Assembly: GCA_026122225.1 (NCBI GenBank)
Contig: JANEZZ010001900.1
Location: 868,001 to 932,000 of the forward strand
Length of the DNA stretch: 64,000 bases
Direction of reading: 5' to 3'
Origin: Heloderma charlesbogerti
Taxonomy: Eukaryota > Chordata > Lepidosauria > Squamata > Helodermatidae
Shown here: positions 21,151-31,479 of the stretch, one piece after another
Layout of the letters: each line of letters begins with the position of its first letter
Position numbering within the stretch: the first letter of the stretch is position 1
Position numbers and translations under genes: made by a program
Notes under the pieces: generated by a model
Databases searched by the model: none
Told to the model about the DNA's origin: nothing
What the model saw: only the letters and a program-made list of their open reading frames with translations

Positions 21151-22066
21151 CAAAGCAGATGACGTAGCAGGACCTCGGACTGATTATTTGTTGGTAATAA
21201 TGGCACCACCTATTTGCTTATTTTTAATCCAGCTCCTAAACTCATCTATTCCCCTCTAGAGAACATCATCTCCAGTCCTGATGGTCTATAGATCTGGCTT
21301 CTTTAAATGCTACAAGATCTTTAATTCAGATCTCAGTGTCCAGTTTTCTAATGAAATTGGTTATTTCTTGTTTTACACTCCGTGTTGTTTTTTAAAAACC
21401 AAGTTTGGTTGTTTAAAAGATTTATTACACCTGCCAACTTATTTTCCTTTGGCTTCTCTCAAAATGGTTTATACCTAATACTTTAATTAAGAGATTTTGC
21501 CTTACTTTGTTCACACATAGTGACTTCAGCTGTTTTTAAGATTTAGAATTATTTGCTGAATCAGGGAACCTAATTTCTATATAGTTGGCCTCTGGTCAAT
21601 TATTTAAAGAGCCCCACTGCCCAACAGTTTTGTAGACTTTTATCTGTGTAGATTTCTGGTTGAAGATCTCTTATTGACTTGGTTCTATATAGTGAGCTTT
21701 TACTCTGAGATAAAAAGGGGAAAAAAGTTTCCAATAAGTTCCTAAAGGACAAACAAGTTTATTGTAAACTCTATTGCAATTTTTGAAAGGCCGAAATTTT
21801 CAGGAAGAAACATAGCATGATCATAGAACAGAAGCAAAAATATGAATAGTACAAAACAAAAGACCAAGATGGGATTATTATTTATCCTGCAGGGCAAAGA
21901 ATTTGAGAGAAATTATTATGAAAATTATGGACCTAAAACGTGGGTGGACAACATGAGGGCCACATACAGCACTCCCCACTCACCCCCCACTGCCTCCTAC
22001 TATACCCCACACACACTCTCCCACTACTTCCAAAATCAGGGAGTGAAAACTCGGGGTGGGGGGAAT
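21151..22066. other. Unique sequence, no gene recognised
   Basis: AT-rich and without recognised repeats. 21281-21760 looks single-copy. A C/A-rich patch at 21965-22030 precedes a palindrome. Confidence 0.5.
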
Positions 22067-22168
22067 GGCATCTGTAGTGGCTATGGAGCACCTAGAGAGT
22101 CAAAATTAGCTTGTTTGCAAACAATCTAATTTTGACCCTTTTGGCACTCCATAGTGCTGCAGATTGCC
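22067..22168. repeat. Palindrome, about 50-bp arms
   Basis: GGCATCTGTAGTGGCTATGG ... GTCAAAATTAGCTTGTTTGC is mirrored by GCAAACAATCTAATTTTGAC ... CCATAGTGCTGCAGATTGCC with few mismatches and almost no spacer. A likely fold-back MITE. No target duplication was identified. Confidence 0.8.
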
Positions 22169-22316
22169 TTTTAAAATTGTATTTATTCTTTCAGCCACTT
22201 CAGGGGAGGTGTGACCCATGGGGGTGGTCTCAGGGCAGATGTCCCCAGGCTTCCCACAGTTGTCATCCCGCAACCTAAGACGTTAGGTTGTACCAATGGT
22301 GTTTTGGTATAAGCGC

Positions 22317-22439
22317 AGGGGTGGGCCACTTCCTTTGGACTGAGGGGCACAAGTGGTGTTGGGTAGGCAGTCAGGAGCAGCACACCCATATGTGTGCATG
22401 CACACAGATATCACATACACACACACACACACACACACA
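22317..22439. repeat. hAT end fragment and (CA)n microsatellite
   Basis: CAGGGGTGGGCCACTTCC at 22317 is a typical hAT left end, but no partner end was found. A (CA)n run of about 12 units lies at 22416-22439. Confidence 0.55.
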
Positions 22440-22440
22440 T

Positions 22441-24499
22441 CTACCTTGGTGGCATGGGGGGGATTTAACCTCCCCCCCATCCCAGCAATACTACTCATGA
22501 TCACTGGGAGGAGCAGGAGACTTAACACTCACCCTGTTCCCACCCAGCAGTCATGCTTGGAAAGAAGACATGCAGGGATAACTCTCTGTGAGTGTTTTCT
22601 TTCCCAACACTCTTGGTACTGCTTATAAACAGGGAGCATGGGGATGAGTCTTGTCACATGCCCATCTCTCAACAGAATCTGCTCCCACTAGCCCGCCAAA
22701 CAGTTGTTTGGTGAGCTGGTGAGGATCTGCCAAAGAGAGGGCATCTGCAGAAACCTATCCTCGCATGCCCATTTCCCAGCAGCATCTTCTCCTGCCAGGA
22801 GCAGCTTATGAAGTACAGCAAAGGCAACACTAGTCAAGAGCTCAGCGGCAATTCAGTGGCAATCCAGGGTAAAATATGGCAGGCCAAATGTAAGGCCTTG
22901 GGGTGCCTTCTGCTTTCACAAGGCAGGGCACCCAATTTTTGCCAACCCTTTTGCCAATCCACTGAAGCCCCCCTATGTCCTACAAAAAAACTGCTCCTGA
23001 GGTTTGGGGGACCCTCCAGAACAGGATGTCACATGGTGTGGAGAGCTGCAGTAGATGGGCAAGGGGAGGAATAGGCAAAAATAGGTCCTCTGCCTTGGTG
23101 AACAGAAACATATTCTGTTAACAGAAACACACATTAGATTGAACCCCTTGTGTTTAGGGAAAGTCATAGGAAACAGGCCCTGAGAAAATCCAAAACTGCT
23201 TCCTTGTTTGCAGTTGGAGACCATGAATAAACACAGAGGAAGGAGGAGGATTCTGAAGTATGTTGGATCCAAGCAGTTCACAGCCTTATGGGTCAAAACA
23301 CCATGAATTATGCAGGGAAGCTAAAGTCTGCTTTTTATGGCATTTTTGGACACCATTTTCCCAGAATGGACATGTTTAATCCATAAAATGGCTTGTGCCT
23401 CACTTCATCATGTGGCGCACCACACAAATTTTTAAAAGCCCCATACAGCTCATATGAATCTGACCTGAGAACTGTCAATCATATTCTAATTTACTGTAGC
23501 ACACAAGGCCTATCAGCCATATTACATCAGCTCATATCAGTTGTACAATTACTGTAAGGATTTTACTGTGAATGAATAGCTGAGAACAAATATGGGAAAT
23601 AAAACAACAAGGACTCTAACCACTATAAAATATTGTTGGTATGTTTGCTTACAGATAAAAATACAGGTCTTACTATATCAGCGGTTATTAATCTTTCTTT
23701 AGATCCACACTTAACATTTGCTTTAATCCATTTCTCTGGGTACTTCAGTATTTTTCCTTTGAGTCCCAACAGATTATTTTCCAAGGAACAAGGCTGATAG
23801 CCAAAGTGTATTCTAGTATATTCTGCCAGCTGGTTTTCAGGGAAGCTGTTGTGTCAGGATTTGAGGGAGCCAAATGGACAGATGGTGAGAGAGACCAGTT
23901 CTTTAGTATAGATTCCCATTCTTCCAGCGCTAAACACCCATCAAAGGAATGGATTCATTCCAATTGTTTACTAGTTTCCAAAAAAAACCCCAAAACCCTG
24001 ATGTGCCTATTACCATCATCCAAGGGAAAGAAATTACTCAAAAACATCTCTAATGTACAAAGTGAATTTTGCCCTTGGTGTTGCTGAACTAGTCAGGCAA
24101 CAACTGAGAACTCTTCCTGCTGTTCCATATTTATGAATCTTGAACAAGGACTTTGGGTTTTATGTATTTTAGCTGTGAATCCTGGCTATCTACCATGAAT
24201 AAAGTGTACACTAGGTTCATTCTCACCACAGTGCAAAGTGTAGTTGTGCTGTGGAGCTGATGGGTACAAAGATGGCAAAGAAAGCAGTGGTCTATCCATT
24301 TCAGTGGCAATTTGGAACTCAGTGCTCATTTTCACCATCATGGCCATGGAATGAGCTGCAGGTTTGATAAATATGGGCATGTCATGAAGTTTACAGTTTA
24401 CCACACTGTGTTTACCACATTCTGGGGAAGCCTATGGGGCCATGCAAAGAATTATCAGCGTACACTGAAAAATAAGTAATTACATGTATTGGCTCACCA
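22441..24499. other. Unique sequence with copy 2 of repeat X (22960-23160)
   Basis: 22960-23160 carries GGGGGACCCTCCAGAACAGG and TGTCACATGGTGTGGAGAGC as in the other copies of repeat X. The rest, including 23161-24499, shows no recognised repeat, exon or RNA gene. 23470-23760 looks single-copy and AT-rich. Confidence 0.45.
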
Positions 24500-24709
24500 T
24501 GTATTCAAGTTCTGCTTGAAATTGTGTCGTATATGTCCATGTTCCTGGACAGAGATAGAATGGTCAGTGTTATCCATGCAGATCTCCAGAACTGACTGCT
24601 GCAATGCGTTGTACATCGGTCTGCCTTTTGAAGACAATTTGGAAACTGCAATTATGTTCAAAACACAGCTGCCAGAGTGTTGATCGGGACTGTTTAGTGG
24701 GAACATAGC

Positions 24710-25241
24710 TGTCAGGGTGGAAACTGAGCCGATAGAACCCCAGAGCAGTTCTGATTCTGAGGAGGATCAGCAATCTGTGGGACAGGAGCCAGCTCATCCC
24801 TCACAGGCACAGCAGCTGGCAGAGATTCCTCCTGCTGGCATTCCTGAGATAGATAGTGACCCTGGCAGTGAGAAAGTGCAGGAGGGGGGCTTGCTAGATG
24901 CTCGACGCAGAGAGCGACGAGCGATGGAGGGCACGGAAAGGAGGCGTAGTGCCCGTTTGGCGTGCAAGCAATGGCTGCCTCCCATGGACCCAAGGGAAAG
25001 AGGGAGGATCTCTCCCTAGCCCATAAGTTCAGGGTCTTCAAGTGATTCTCCTTCAAACGGGGATCAACTGCCTACTTGGAGCATAGGCTACTCTGCTGTT
25101 CATTGCTTAGTCGCTGGTGATTAGCAACTGAAAGAGACATTAAGCTGTAAAAGGATTAAAGCCTTGAAAAGAATCCTTTCGTCTGTGTCTTGAGTTGACT
25201 ATTGGAGTATACTGAAAGAGGCCACTAGAGTGCTCCTGACA
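24710..25241 (+). mobile_element. Solo LTR, family 1 copy b (532 bp), perfect 5-bp duplication
   Basis: It begins TGTCAGGGTGGAAACTGAGC and ends GAGTGCTCCTGACA. A perfect ATAGC duplication flanks it (24705-24709, 25242-25246). A polyA-like signal GATTAAAG lies near 25154. It is homologous throughout to 2967-3496. It interrupts an L2 reading frame, so it postdates that L2. Class uncertain: the 5-bp duplication suits Ty3/Gypsy or some ERVs. Confidence 0.95.
24717..25019 (+). CDS. Open frame inside LTR, second copy
   Basis: A frame of 100 codons runs from GTG at 24717 to TAG at 25017-25019 and is open back to the LTR start. The order is the same as in copy a: acidic SSSDSEEDQ, then LAEIPPAGIPEIDSDPGS, then basic DARRRERRAMEG and RRSARLACKQ. 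In-frame indels only (6 bp in the basic region) separate the copies. Codon-scale conservation suggests that it was coding in the source element. No homologue recognised. Confidence 0.5.
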   Translation: METEPIEPQSSSDSEEDQQSVGQEPAHPSQAQQLAEIPPAGIPEIDSDPGSEKVQEGGLLDARRRERRAMEGTERRRSARLACKQWLPPMDPRERGRISP

Positions 25242-25671
25242 ATAGCTCACTGCTATTGAAAGAAATTTGCTGGCTTCCAGTTCATTCCTAAGCACAATTC
25301 CAAGTACTGGTGCTCACCTATAAAACCCTATACAATTTGGGATCCAGGTACCTGAAAGAATGCCTGCCTCCTCCCATACCAACCTCCACATGTGCTGAGC
25401 TCACCATCTGAGGCAAGACAGCTGGTGACCAGGGAATGAGATCCCTCTGTGTGGAGGTGCCCCATTTGTGCAATTCTCTCCCCAGACACCAATATTATCC
25501 TCCCTTCAGCAAATATTTTTTAAACAAAATTCCTCAGGCTTTGGAAGTTCAACTACTCTTAGCTGCTCCTGTGGATCATTGTTGTTTTATTGCATTTTTT
25601 TAAATTACATTGTGTTTATATGAACTGCCCCAGAGGCATATCTAAGGCCACATCTAAGCATATCTGCAAAG

Positions 25672-25930
25672 AGCCATGTTGAAACAGACCAAGGGCCTAT
25701 CTGGTCCAGCATTCTGTTCACACATTGGCCAACCAGACCCCATGAGAAGTCAACAAGCAGGTCATGAGTGCAATAGCACCCTGCTGCTGGTGTTTGCCCA
25801 CAACTGTCCTACAAAAGCATAGTCACTGCCTCTGATACTGGAGGTAATAGATAGCCATCATGACTAGTAGCCACTGATAGCCTTAACCTCCATGAATTTG
25901 TCCAATCCCCTTTTAAAGCCATCCTAGCTG
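25672..25930 (-). mobile_element. CR1 LINE 3-prime UTR, minus strand
   Basis: AGAGCCATGTTGAAACAGACC, then GGGCCTATCTGGTCCAGCA and CACATTGGCCAACCAG, match in order the CR1 UTR at 15337-15600. No coding part remains. Confidence 0.87.
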
Positions 25931-26120
25931 ACAGAGCAGTATTCAAAGTTTTAAAAATCTCAGCTGTCTCACCCAACCAGGAAGTCAGCCAAAGAGGTGT
26001 TGAACTCATCCCTAAGGCCATGTTCTATGTGTACTCCACCTGGAAGAAAACTGTAAAAAGTCACTGCATAACAGCAAAAAATAAAGTTGTGTGAAGCTAT
26101 GCTCTGTGTCTTCCCTTTAA

Positions 26121-26210
26121 CAGCTCAATCCTGCTCATGCCTACTCAGAAGTAAGTGCTATTGAGTTGAATGGGCCTTACTCCCAGGTGAGTGTATAGAG
26201 GATTGCAGCC
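26121..26210. mobile_element. PIF/Harbinger-like MITE (CAATCCTATGCATG..AAGTAAG type)
   Basis: CAGCTCAATCCTGCTCATGC, CTACTCAGAAGTAAGT and GAGTTGAATGGGCCTTACTC lead to GGATTGCAGCC. The arms are inverse around GAGTTGAATG. Preceded by TAA (26118-26120). Same family as 47398-47579. Confidence 0.8.
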
Positions 26211-27059
26211 AAAGTTGTTCAATGGGCTGATATTAATCATGGCAGCAGTCCATTCAGAGTTTCCAAGAACAAAATCCAAATCTAGACTGACAACAAATAG
26301 CTTCCAGGTAGGCATGAAGTTGCAAAGTACTCCTCTGTTAAACAACCTGAACTGAAGAGGGGAGGGTGAAGGAAGAGCAGGAGCCAAGAGTGGTGGTGGC
26401 CTACAGTGAAATGTCAAAAATTTGGTTTTCCAACCAGAGTCTAAACAATCACTTGCGATTACCATCAGCTGAGACTGCATGCCTTATTGAGCAACCAAAT
26501 TCAGTAGAATTCCACACAAACGAACACTAGTCACATAAAAATATATATGAGAGCACGTAAACAACATCCAAGAGCTTATTTATCTTCACCCAGAGAATCT
26601 GAGGGTTTCTTTTATTAAAAAAACAACACCCTAACATTAGTTAATATAATTCAACTGCCAAAATTTGCATTAATCTTCTCTCCCTGGAAAGAGGAACCCC
26701 AGTGATGCAGAGCTTATCCAGTGGCTGATAAATATAGGAATTGTTCTCAAAAGCCTAAAGACAAAAAATAATGAGTCTCCCGAGTTAAAGAAGAGATCTT
26801 AAACAAAAGACATTTTTACATGCTGATGCCTGGGTTCCAATAGGGACAAAACAAAGCTACAGAAGATCTTATTGAACAAGGAAATTGATAATACTAAGCC
26901 ACCACAATAAAGCAAGAAGTTTTTTAAAAAATGTTCCAACACTGTAGTGTAACTGAAAATGCATGGCACACAGAGAATTCTTTCCTAATAAAATAAGATT
27001 AAAACCAAAGATGTTTATGTTTTAATGAGTATTTTTTCAGTGTTCTGACCTACAGTTTT
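26211..27059. other. Unique sequence, no gene recognised
   Basis: 26490-26950 is AT-rich with no repeat hallmark and could be single-copy conserved DNA. No exon recognised. Confidence 0.45.
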
Positions 27060-27290
27060 TGGCTTGAATCCAGATTTACAGTGGATCAACTGCACTGACA
27101 GAAGTAGACTTCCCTGCCCTGTCCTTCTTATGGCAGCCCCTCCAAACTCCTGAAAATGCTGGGTGGGAGACCCTGCTGAATGGGATTGTGGGGGGAAGGG
27201 CAAGGGAGATCCCCCAAAATTCGACAGAGGAACCTTCCACAAGTAGAACCCTTCCTCTTATGGAAGGCAGATCTTAGATCCAATCCATTA
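27060..27290. repeat. Unclassified interspersed repeat X, copy 3
   Basis: Shares the AGATCTTAGATCCAATCC end and the ATGGAAGG / CTTCCACAAGTAGAA motifs with 20815-21150, but is highly diverged. Confidence 0.35.
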
Positions 27291-27296
27291 TTATCA

Positions 27297-27329
27297 TTAC
27301 TACTACTACTACTACTACTACTACTATTA
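27297..27329. repeat. Microsatellite (TAC)n
   Basis: About ten TAC/ACT units followed by TATTAT. Confidence 0.93.
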
Positions 27330-27750
27330 TCTATCCCACCTTTCTAGTACAAGGTGGCTAATGCTAAACATGTGACATCAATGTGCAGTAAATTAATCTA
27401 AACAAACCTTTTTTTTGAAAGGACACACAGTTCATCATCAATTGCCCAGTGATGCTGTCAACAAAAAAATGATGTTGCAGCTCACACCCAAGTTCTTCTC
27501 AGCATCATATGTTTCAAGCTGCACTATTAGAACTTCCTCCACTGGCATCAGCATAGTGTGCTGTGCAGCTTTGGAATATTTTTTCTATGCAGGAGTGATG
27601 ATGTCATCTTCTGGAGCACCAGGGTAATTGACAGGCCTTCCTTGCTCCAACAAGTGATCCCATTTTACTATTATTTGTGAAAGATTAGCACAGAGGAGCT
27701 GTGAGGAATCTCTTTCAACTGGATGGTTGAAGTCAGCTCTGGAGAAGCTC
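27330..27750. other. Unique sequence, no gene recognised
   Basis: An open frame of 70 codons at 27415-27627 has no recognisable similarity and I do not call it a gene. Confidence 0.45.
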
Positions 27751-28012
27751 TCTAGGGCCACATTCCAGGGATGGGCAAGGCTGAAGCAAAAACAGCAGCG
27801 GCAAAAGTGGTGGGGCCAAAATATTCCAGCATACTTTAGCTTAAAGCTCTTCCTGCCAGTAACTAAGCCTTAAGAGAGGCATTTTGACCTTTTAGAGTGG
27901 GGGAAAAATGGCATAAAAGCAGAGAAACCACCCAAAGGGTGGTGGTTGGGAGGGAGGGAGGGAGGGAGGGGTGGGTGTGCGGTCATCTGGGGAAACCCAG
28001 AGGTCCAGAACC
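27751..28012. mobile_element. hAT element, decayed
   Basis: GGGCCACATTCCAGGGATGGGC, split by changes, then CTTTAGCTTAAAGCTCTTCC, CTGCCAGTAACTAAGCCTTA and CATTTTGACCTTTTAGA match the interiors of 28339-28844 and 57811-58094. The end near 28012 is GAACCTCTGCAC. It contains a (GGGA)n tract at 27951-27970. Confidence 0.65.
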
Positions 28013-28338
28013 TCTGCACTCATAGCTAAGTACCACTGAGTTCAATGGCGCTTATTCCAGGCTTCATGGCAGTCTATGCATAGTGTTGCCATCATGGCTT
28101 GTAAACCTAATGGTGAGATTTTATTACTACTTTGTTAGTTTGTTTTGGATATCTGTATTTGGTGATGGAGTTTTTAACTGGAGTGTTAGTGGTTTTGAGT
28201 ATTGAGTAATAGAAAAGCAGAAGATAAATATAGACTATGGAGTGCCCTTGGGGGCATGTTGGGAAGGGAGGAACAATAAGCTCCTGCACTTCAAAGTTTA
28301 CCACTAAACCACTGCCCTCCATGCAGTAACATCTAGGA

Positions 28339-28844
28339 CAGGGGTGTTAAACCTCTTGTAGCCTGAGGGCCAAATTCAATTTCTGAGAAACTCTCGGGGA
28401 CCACATTCCAGCGGTGGGTGGGTATAAAGGCAAAGGGGGCAGGAGTGAAGGCCAAAGGCAGCGAGGCCAAAGGAAGGCAGAGCAGTACCAAAATGCCCAT
28501 AATACCAACACAGTTTAGCTTAAAGCTTTTACTGCCAGTAACTAAGCCTTAGGAGACTAAGGGTGCAATCCTATGCATGTTTAGATAGAGAAAAGGCCTA
28601 CAACTCCCAACATGAGTTGTAGGCCTTTTCTCGGTCTAAACATACATAGGATTGCACCCTAAGTAACCTTTTAGAATGGGGCAGGGGGAACCTGCGAAAC
28701 CACCAAATCATAGGCAGTTGGGGTGAGGGAACCACCTGGTGATGTGGGGAAGGGGGCATGGCCAACTAGAGAACCCCCAGAGGATCATATTGCAACCCCA
28801 GGTGGGCCAGAATCAGCCCCCAGGCCTGATGTTCAACATCCCTG
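28339..28844. mobile_element. Non-autonomous hAT element with a nested MITE
   Basis: It starts CAGGGGTGTTAAACCTC and ends TGATGTTCAACATCCCTG, flanked by a perfect 8-bp duplication ATCTAGGA (28331-28338 and 28845-28852). The interior shares TTTAGCTTAAAGCTTTTAC and CAGTAACTAAGCCTTAGGAG with 57811-58094. A 99-bp palindromic MITE (28561-28659) is inserted into it. Non-coding. Confidence 0.95.
28561..28659. mobile_element. Nearly perfect palindromic MITE nested in hAT
   Basis: GGGTGCAATCCTATGCATG at the left pairs with CATACATAGGATTGCACCC at the right. The inner arms GAGAAAAGGCCTACAACTC and GAGTTGTAGGCCTTTTCTC are perfect around a CCAACAT loop. Flanked by TAA on both sides (28558-28560, 28660-28662), the PIF/Harbinger-type 3-bp duplication. 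Confidence 0.93.
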
Positions 28845-29001
28845 ATCTAGGAGTATGTACCATGTAAAGCAGTATCATTCCATTGTGAGTTTCCTCCATC
28901 CCTTAGAGCCACATTCTACATTATACAGGCCAAGGAGATTCCACCCATAGTGGTCATTATGAGTCCTTCCCATTCATGCAGTAATATCTAGAAGTATTTA
29001 C

Positions 29002-29472
29002 CAGGGATTTTGGAGGAATCCAGTTGGGGGGTGGAGCACAACGAGCTTTCATTGGCTCAGCCCCCAGACTCCATTCCATCTTCCACCAGCTGGCCTGACT
29101 CAGTGTGCAATGAGTTGGGCCAGCCGGTGTAATTTCCATACATTTCATGTGTGTGTGTGTGTATGTAAAAACACATTTGTGCAAATTACAGCAGTAAATT
29201 GCATAATTTATGCAAACTGCATCTGCAATCCATGCAAATTACAAAATTTACAGCCACAAATAGTGCAAATTATGCAAATTTGTATAATTTGCAGGCATAA
29301 TTTGCGCAAATCTCTATTTGTGCAAATAACAGCCAAGCACCACCACCACCACCCCTATGCATAAGAAGTCCCCGGAACTCAGGGAAACTGCATGGCTCAG
29401 CTTGCAAAAGCAAGCTGAGTCGGGCATACTGTGGAAGTCCAGTGACCCGCAAAAGGGCAATGGACATCCCCA
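29002..29472. mobile_element. hAT-like element (471 bp), AT-rich interior
   Basis: It starts CAGGGATTTTGGAGGAATCC and ends CAATGGACATCCCCA, flanked by a perfect 8-bp duplication GTATTTAC (28994-29001 and 29473-29480). Repeated ATGCAAATTA, TTTGCACAAAT and GCAAATTATGCAAAT motifs form overlapping short palindromes at 29170-29330. Includes a (GT)n run near 29146-29164. Related to 34929-35201. Confidence 0.9.
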
Positions 29473-29480
29473 GTATTTAC

Positions 29481-30480
29481 TATGTGATACAGCATAGGTA
29501 GGCATATCATAAATTTTACAGCCAATTATGTGAAGTTGGGCAGGGGGGGAAACCCTATGGTGGCATTGTTTCTCAAAGTAAGTACTCCTAGATGTTAGTA
29601 CAGGGATGGTGGTGAAGGGACAAGGAATCACCACAGCCATGCTATTTGGGGTGGCATCCGTACAGTATAAACTTGCTCTGTGTCTACTACATCTTTCTGT
29701 ACTTTTAAAAGAATTCATCCAAAAGTTAAAATTAACTGCGCCTGAGCTGAGAAACCTGGAAGGAAGAAGATGGGGGGCCCAAGTGGGATAGAGTGTGTGG
29801 GTGGTAGTCAACATTCTTCATTCAGTAAGGAGCAACACACACACACACACACACACAATGCACACATTAAACAAGCATGCCTGGCGAGTTCTTGCTTTCA
29901 CAACCGCTCTAAGGCTTGGGCTGGAAGAAGTGCTGCAGTGATCAAGAGAACGGCTTGCAGCCATACCTGTGATCACCCTGTTCACGTGTTATATCAGCTG
30001 ATATGAGGATGCTCCCAAGGAAGGTCAGGACTGCTTAAGGTGCTGCAAAAATTGTGTGAACAGTTACATTGAACATTTTCATTGCTTTGTTTTTCATTTG
30101 TTATTATGTTAGGGCTGTTGCTTAAAGATGAAATTGACTGGTGGGTATTCAGGAGGTTTAAGATTGCTCATCTCTTAGACACTTATGCAGAAGGAGAGGG
30201 GGAATCAGCTGAACTTTTCCAAGCAATTAGCTATGCATAAGATAAGGATAAGTTGTTTTTCTACAGCTGCGCACAGAACATCTCTTTTTTTGATTTGGGA
30301 TTCAAATTAACTCATAAATATTGAAATTATAAGCTGAAGGAAATTGTGTTATTTGATGCATGGCCTATTTTAAATAATTAGTTTTATGGAGAAATCGTAG
30401 CACCCCCCCCCCCGCTCACCCCAAAAGGTTGCCATTCTAGGATAGCAGCAGTGGTGCTACTTAGAAAATGTATGTATTTG
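29481..30480. other. Unique sequence with (AC)n microsatellite
   Basis: A (AC)n of about 13 units lies at 29834-29858. A C-run lies at 30402-30413. No gene recognised. 30060-30380 looks single-copy. Confidence 0.5.
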
Positions 30481-30605
30481 TTTCTTTATTTAAATATACA
30501 GGCCACCCCATCTGGAAGGCTTTGGGGCAAGTAATTGATTTTAAAATCAATAGAAATATGGAGTTAAAATCCAGCCAAAGCAATTAAAACAGAAGTAACG
30601 CTAAA
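30481..30605 (-). mobile_element. LINE tail-like piece, minus strand
   Basis: TTTCTTTATTTAAATATACAGGCCACCCCATCTGG in parts resembles the complement of the GGGGTGGTATATAAAT(AAAT)n L2-type tail. Short and diverged. Confidence 0.4.
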
Positions 30606-30864
30606 ACCTCAAACACGGATTGACTGGACTGCAACCCTCAAAATCTACCCCATGTAAAACACCTGACATTGCTTCTGCTTATATTTTTGGTTTTGGTATG
30701 AATCCAGGTGAACAAATTCAGTCATCGGTGGAAGAGGGTGGGGATGCTTCTCTGTTTGCCATAGCATTTCTGATGGCACATAGAAAGGTTTGTTAAGAAG
30801 GTGAGCTTGGGCAAAGTTAAATAGGGCAGAAGCTGTTTTTCTATGTATGTTGTGATATAACTGT

Positions 30865-31000
30865 TCAAAGCAGTGGTAGGCAAGCCAGTGCCTCCAGATG
30901 TTTTGGATTTCAGCTTCCATAATCCCCAGCCATAATGCTGAATGGGACTGATGGGACTTGTAGGCCAAAAAAATCTGGAGGGCACCAGGTTATCTCTCAC
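30865..31000. repeat. Fold-back MITE (CCAGATGTTTTGGA type), complete copy
   Basis: GTGCCTCCAGATGTTTTGGA near the left end is mirrored by CCAAAAAAATCTGGAGGGCAC at the right. The middle CCCCAGCCATAATGCTG is the usual centre of the family. Compare 62961-63107. hAT-like, but no target duplication is evident here. Confidence 0.8.
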
Positions 31001-31246
31001 TGGGTAAAAAAGAGCAGCTTGAGTTGTATTTGGGGAAAAATATGGACTTGGTACATATAGTATGTGCATAGAGTCCCTTCACACTGGCCACATTCATGGA
31101 TGGTGGTGGCAGTAAGGTGGGAGAACCCCACACATGTCTGAGCAGCCTCATGTCCCCCCTCACATATTTTTTAATGTGTGTTGGGGGGGTGTCATCTGTA
31201 CTCCCTATTGGTAGCAGGGGATGAATGTGTGCAAATGCAGTCAAAT
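31001..31246. other. Unique sequence, no gene recognised
   Basis: No repeat or exon recognised. Confidence 0.45.
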
Positions 31247-31479
31247 TTAGAGTGCAATCCTATGGCCGCTAGAAAGCAGCTAGACTGCCATAGGATTGGT
31301 CGGTTCCCAGAGAACCACCATCTGCCCCCTCCCCTGCTGCCTTGTAGGCAGTGCAGATCAGCCCTGCACTTCACACTCAGAAGAGCAGCACAGAACAGGG
31401 GAAAGGGGCATTCCTGGGGGTGGGGCGGAGCAGGGAGGTCAGAAGTGCTGGTATGACACTTCTAGGGATGTCAGAGAAT

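Larger units (their letters stand above)
24500..25655 (+). mobile_element. L2 LINE fragment split by a solo LTR
   Basis: Before the LTR, the frame reads CNALYIGLPFEDNLETA (RT tail). After it, the equivalents of WLPVHS.AQFQVLVLTYKTL and YLKECLPPP follow, then the UTR to about 25655. The two parts join at the LTR's duplicated ATAGC with nothing missing. Frameshifts and stops are present. Confidence 0.87.

Noticed and set aside
29314..29814. 166-codon minus-strand frame
   Set aside because: It begins inside a mobile element and crosses its target duplication at 29473-29480; no similarity.
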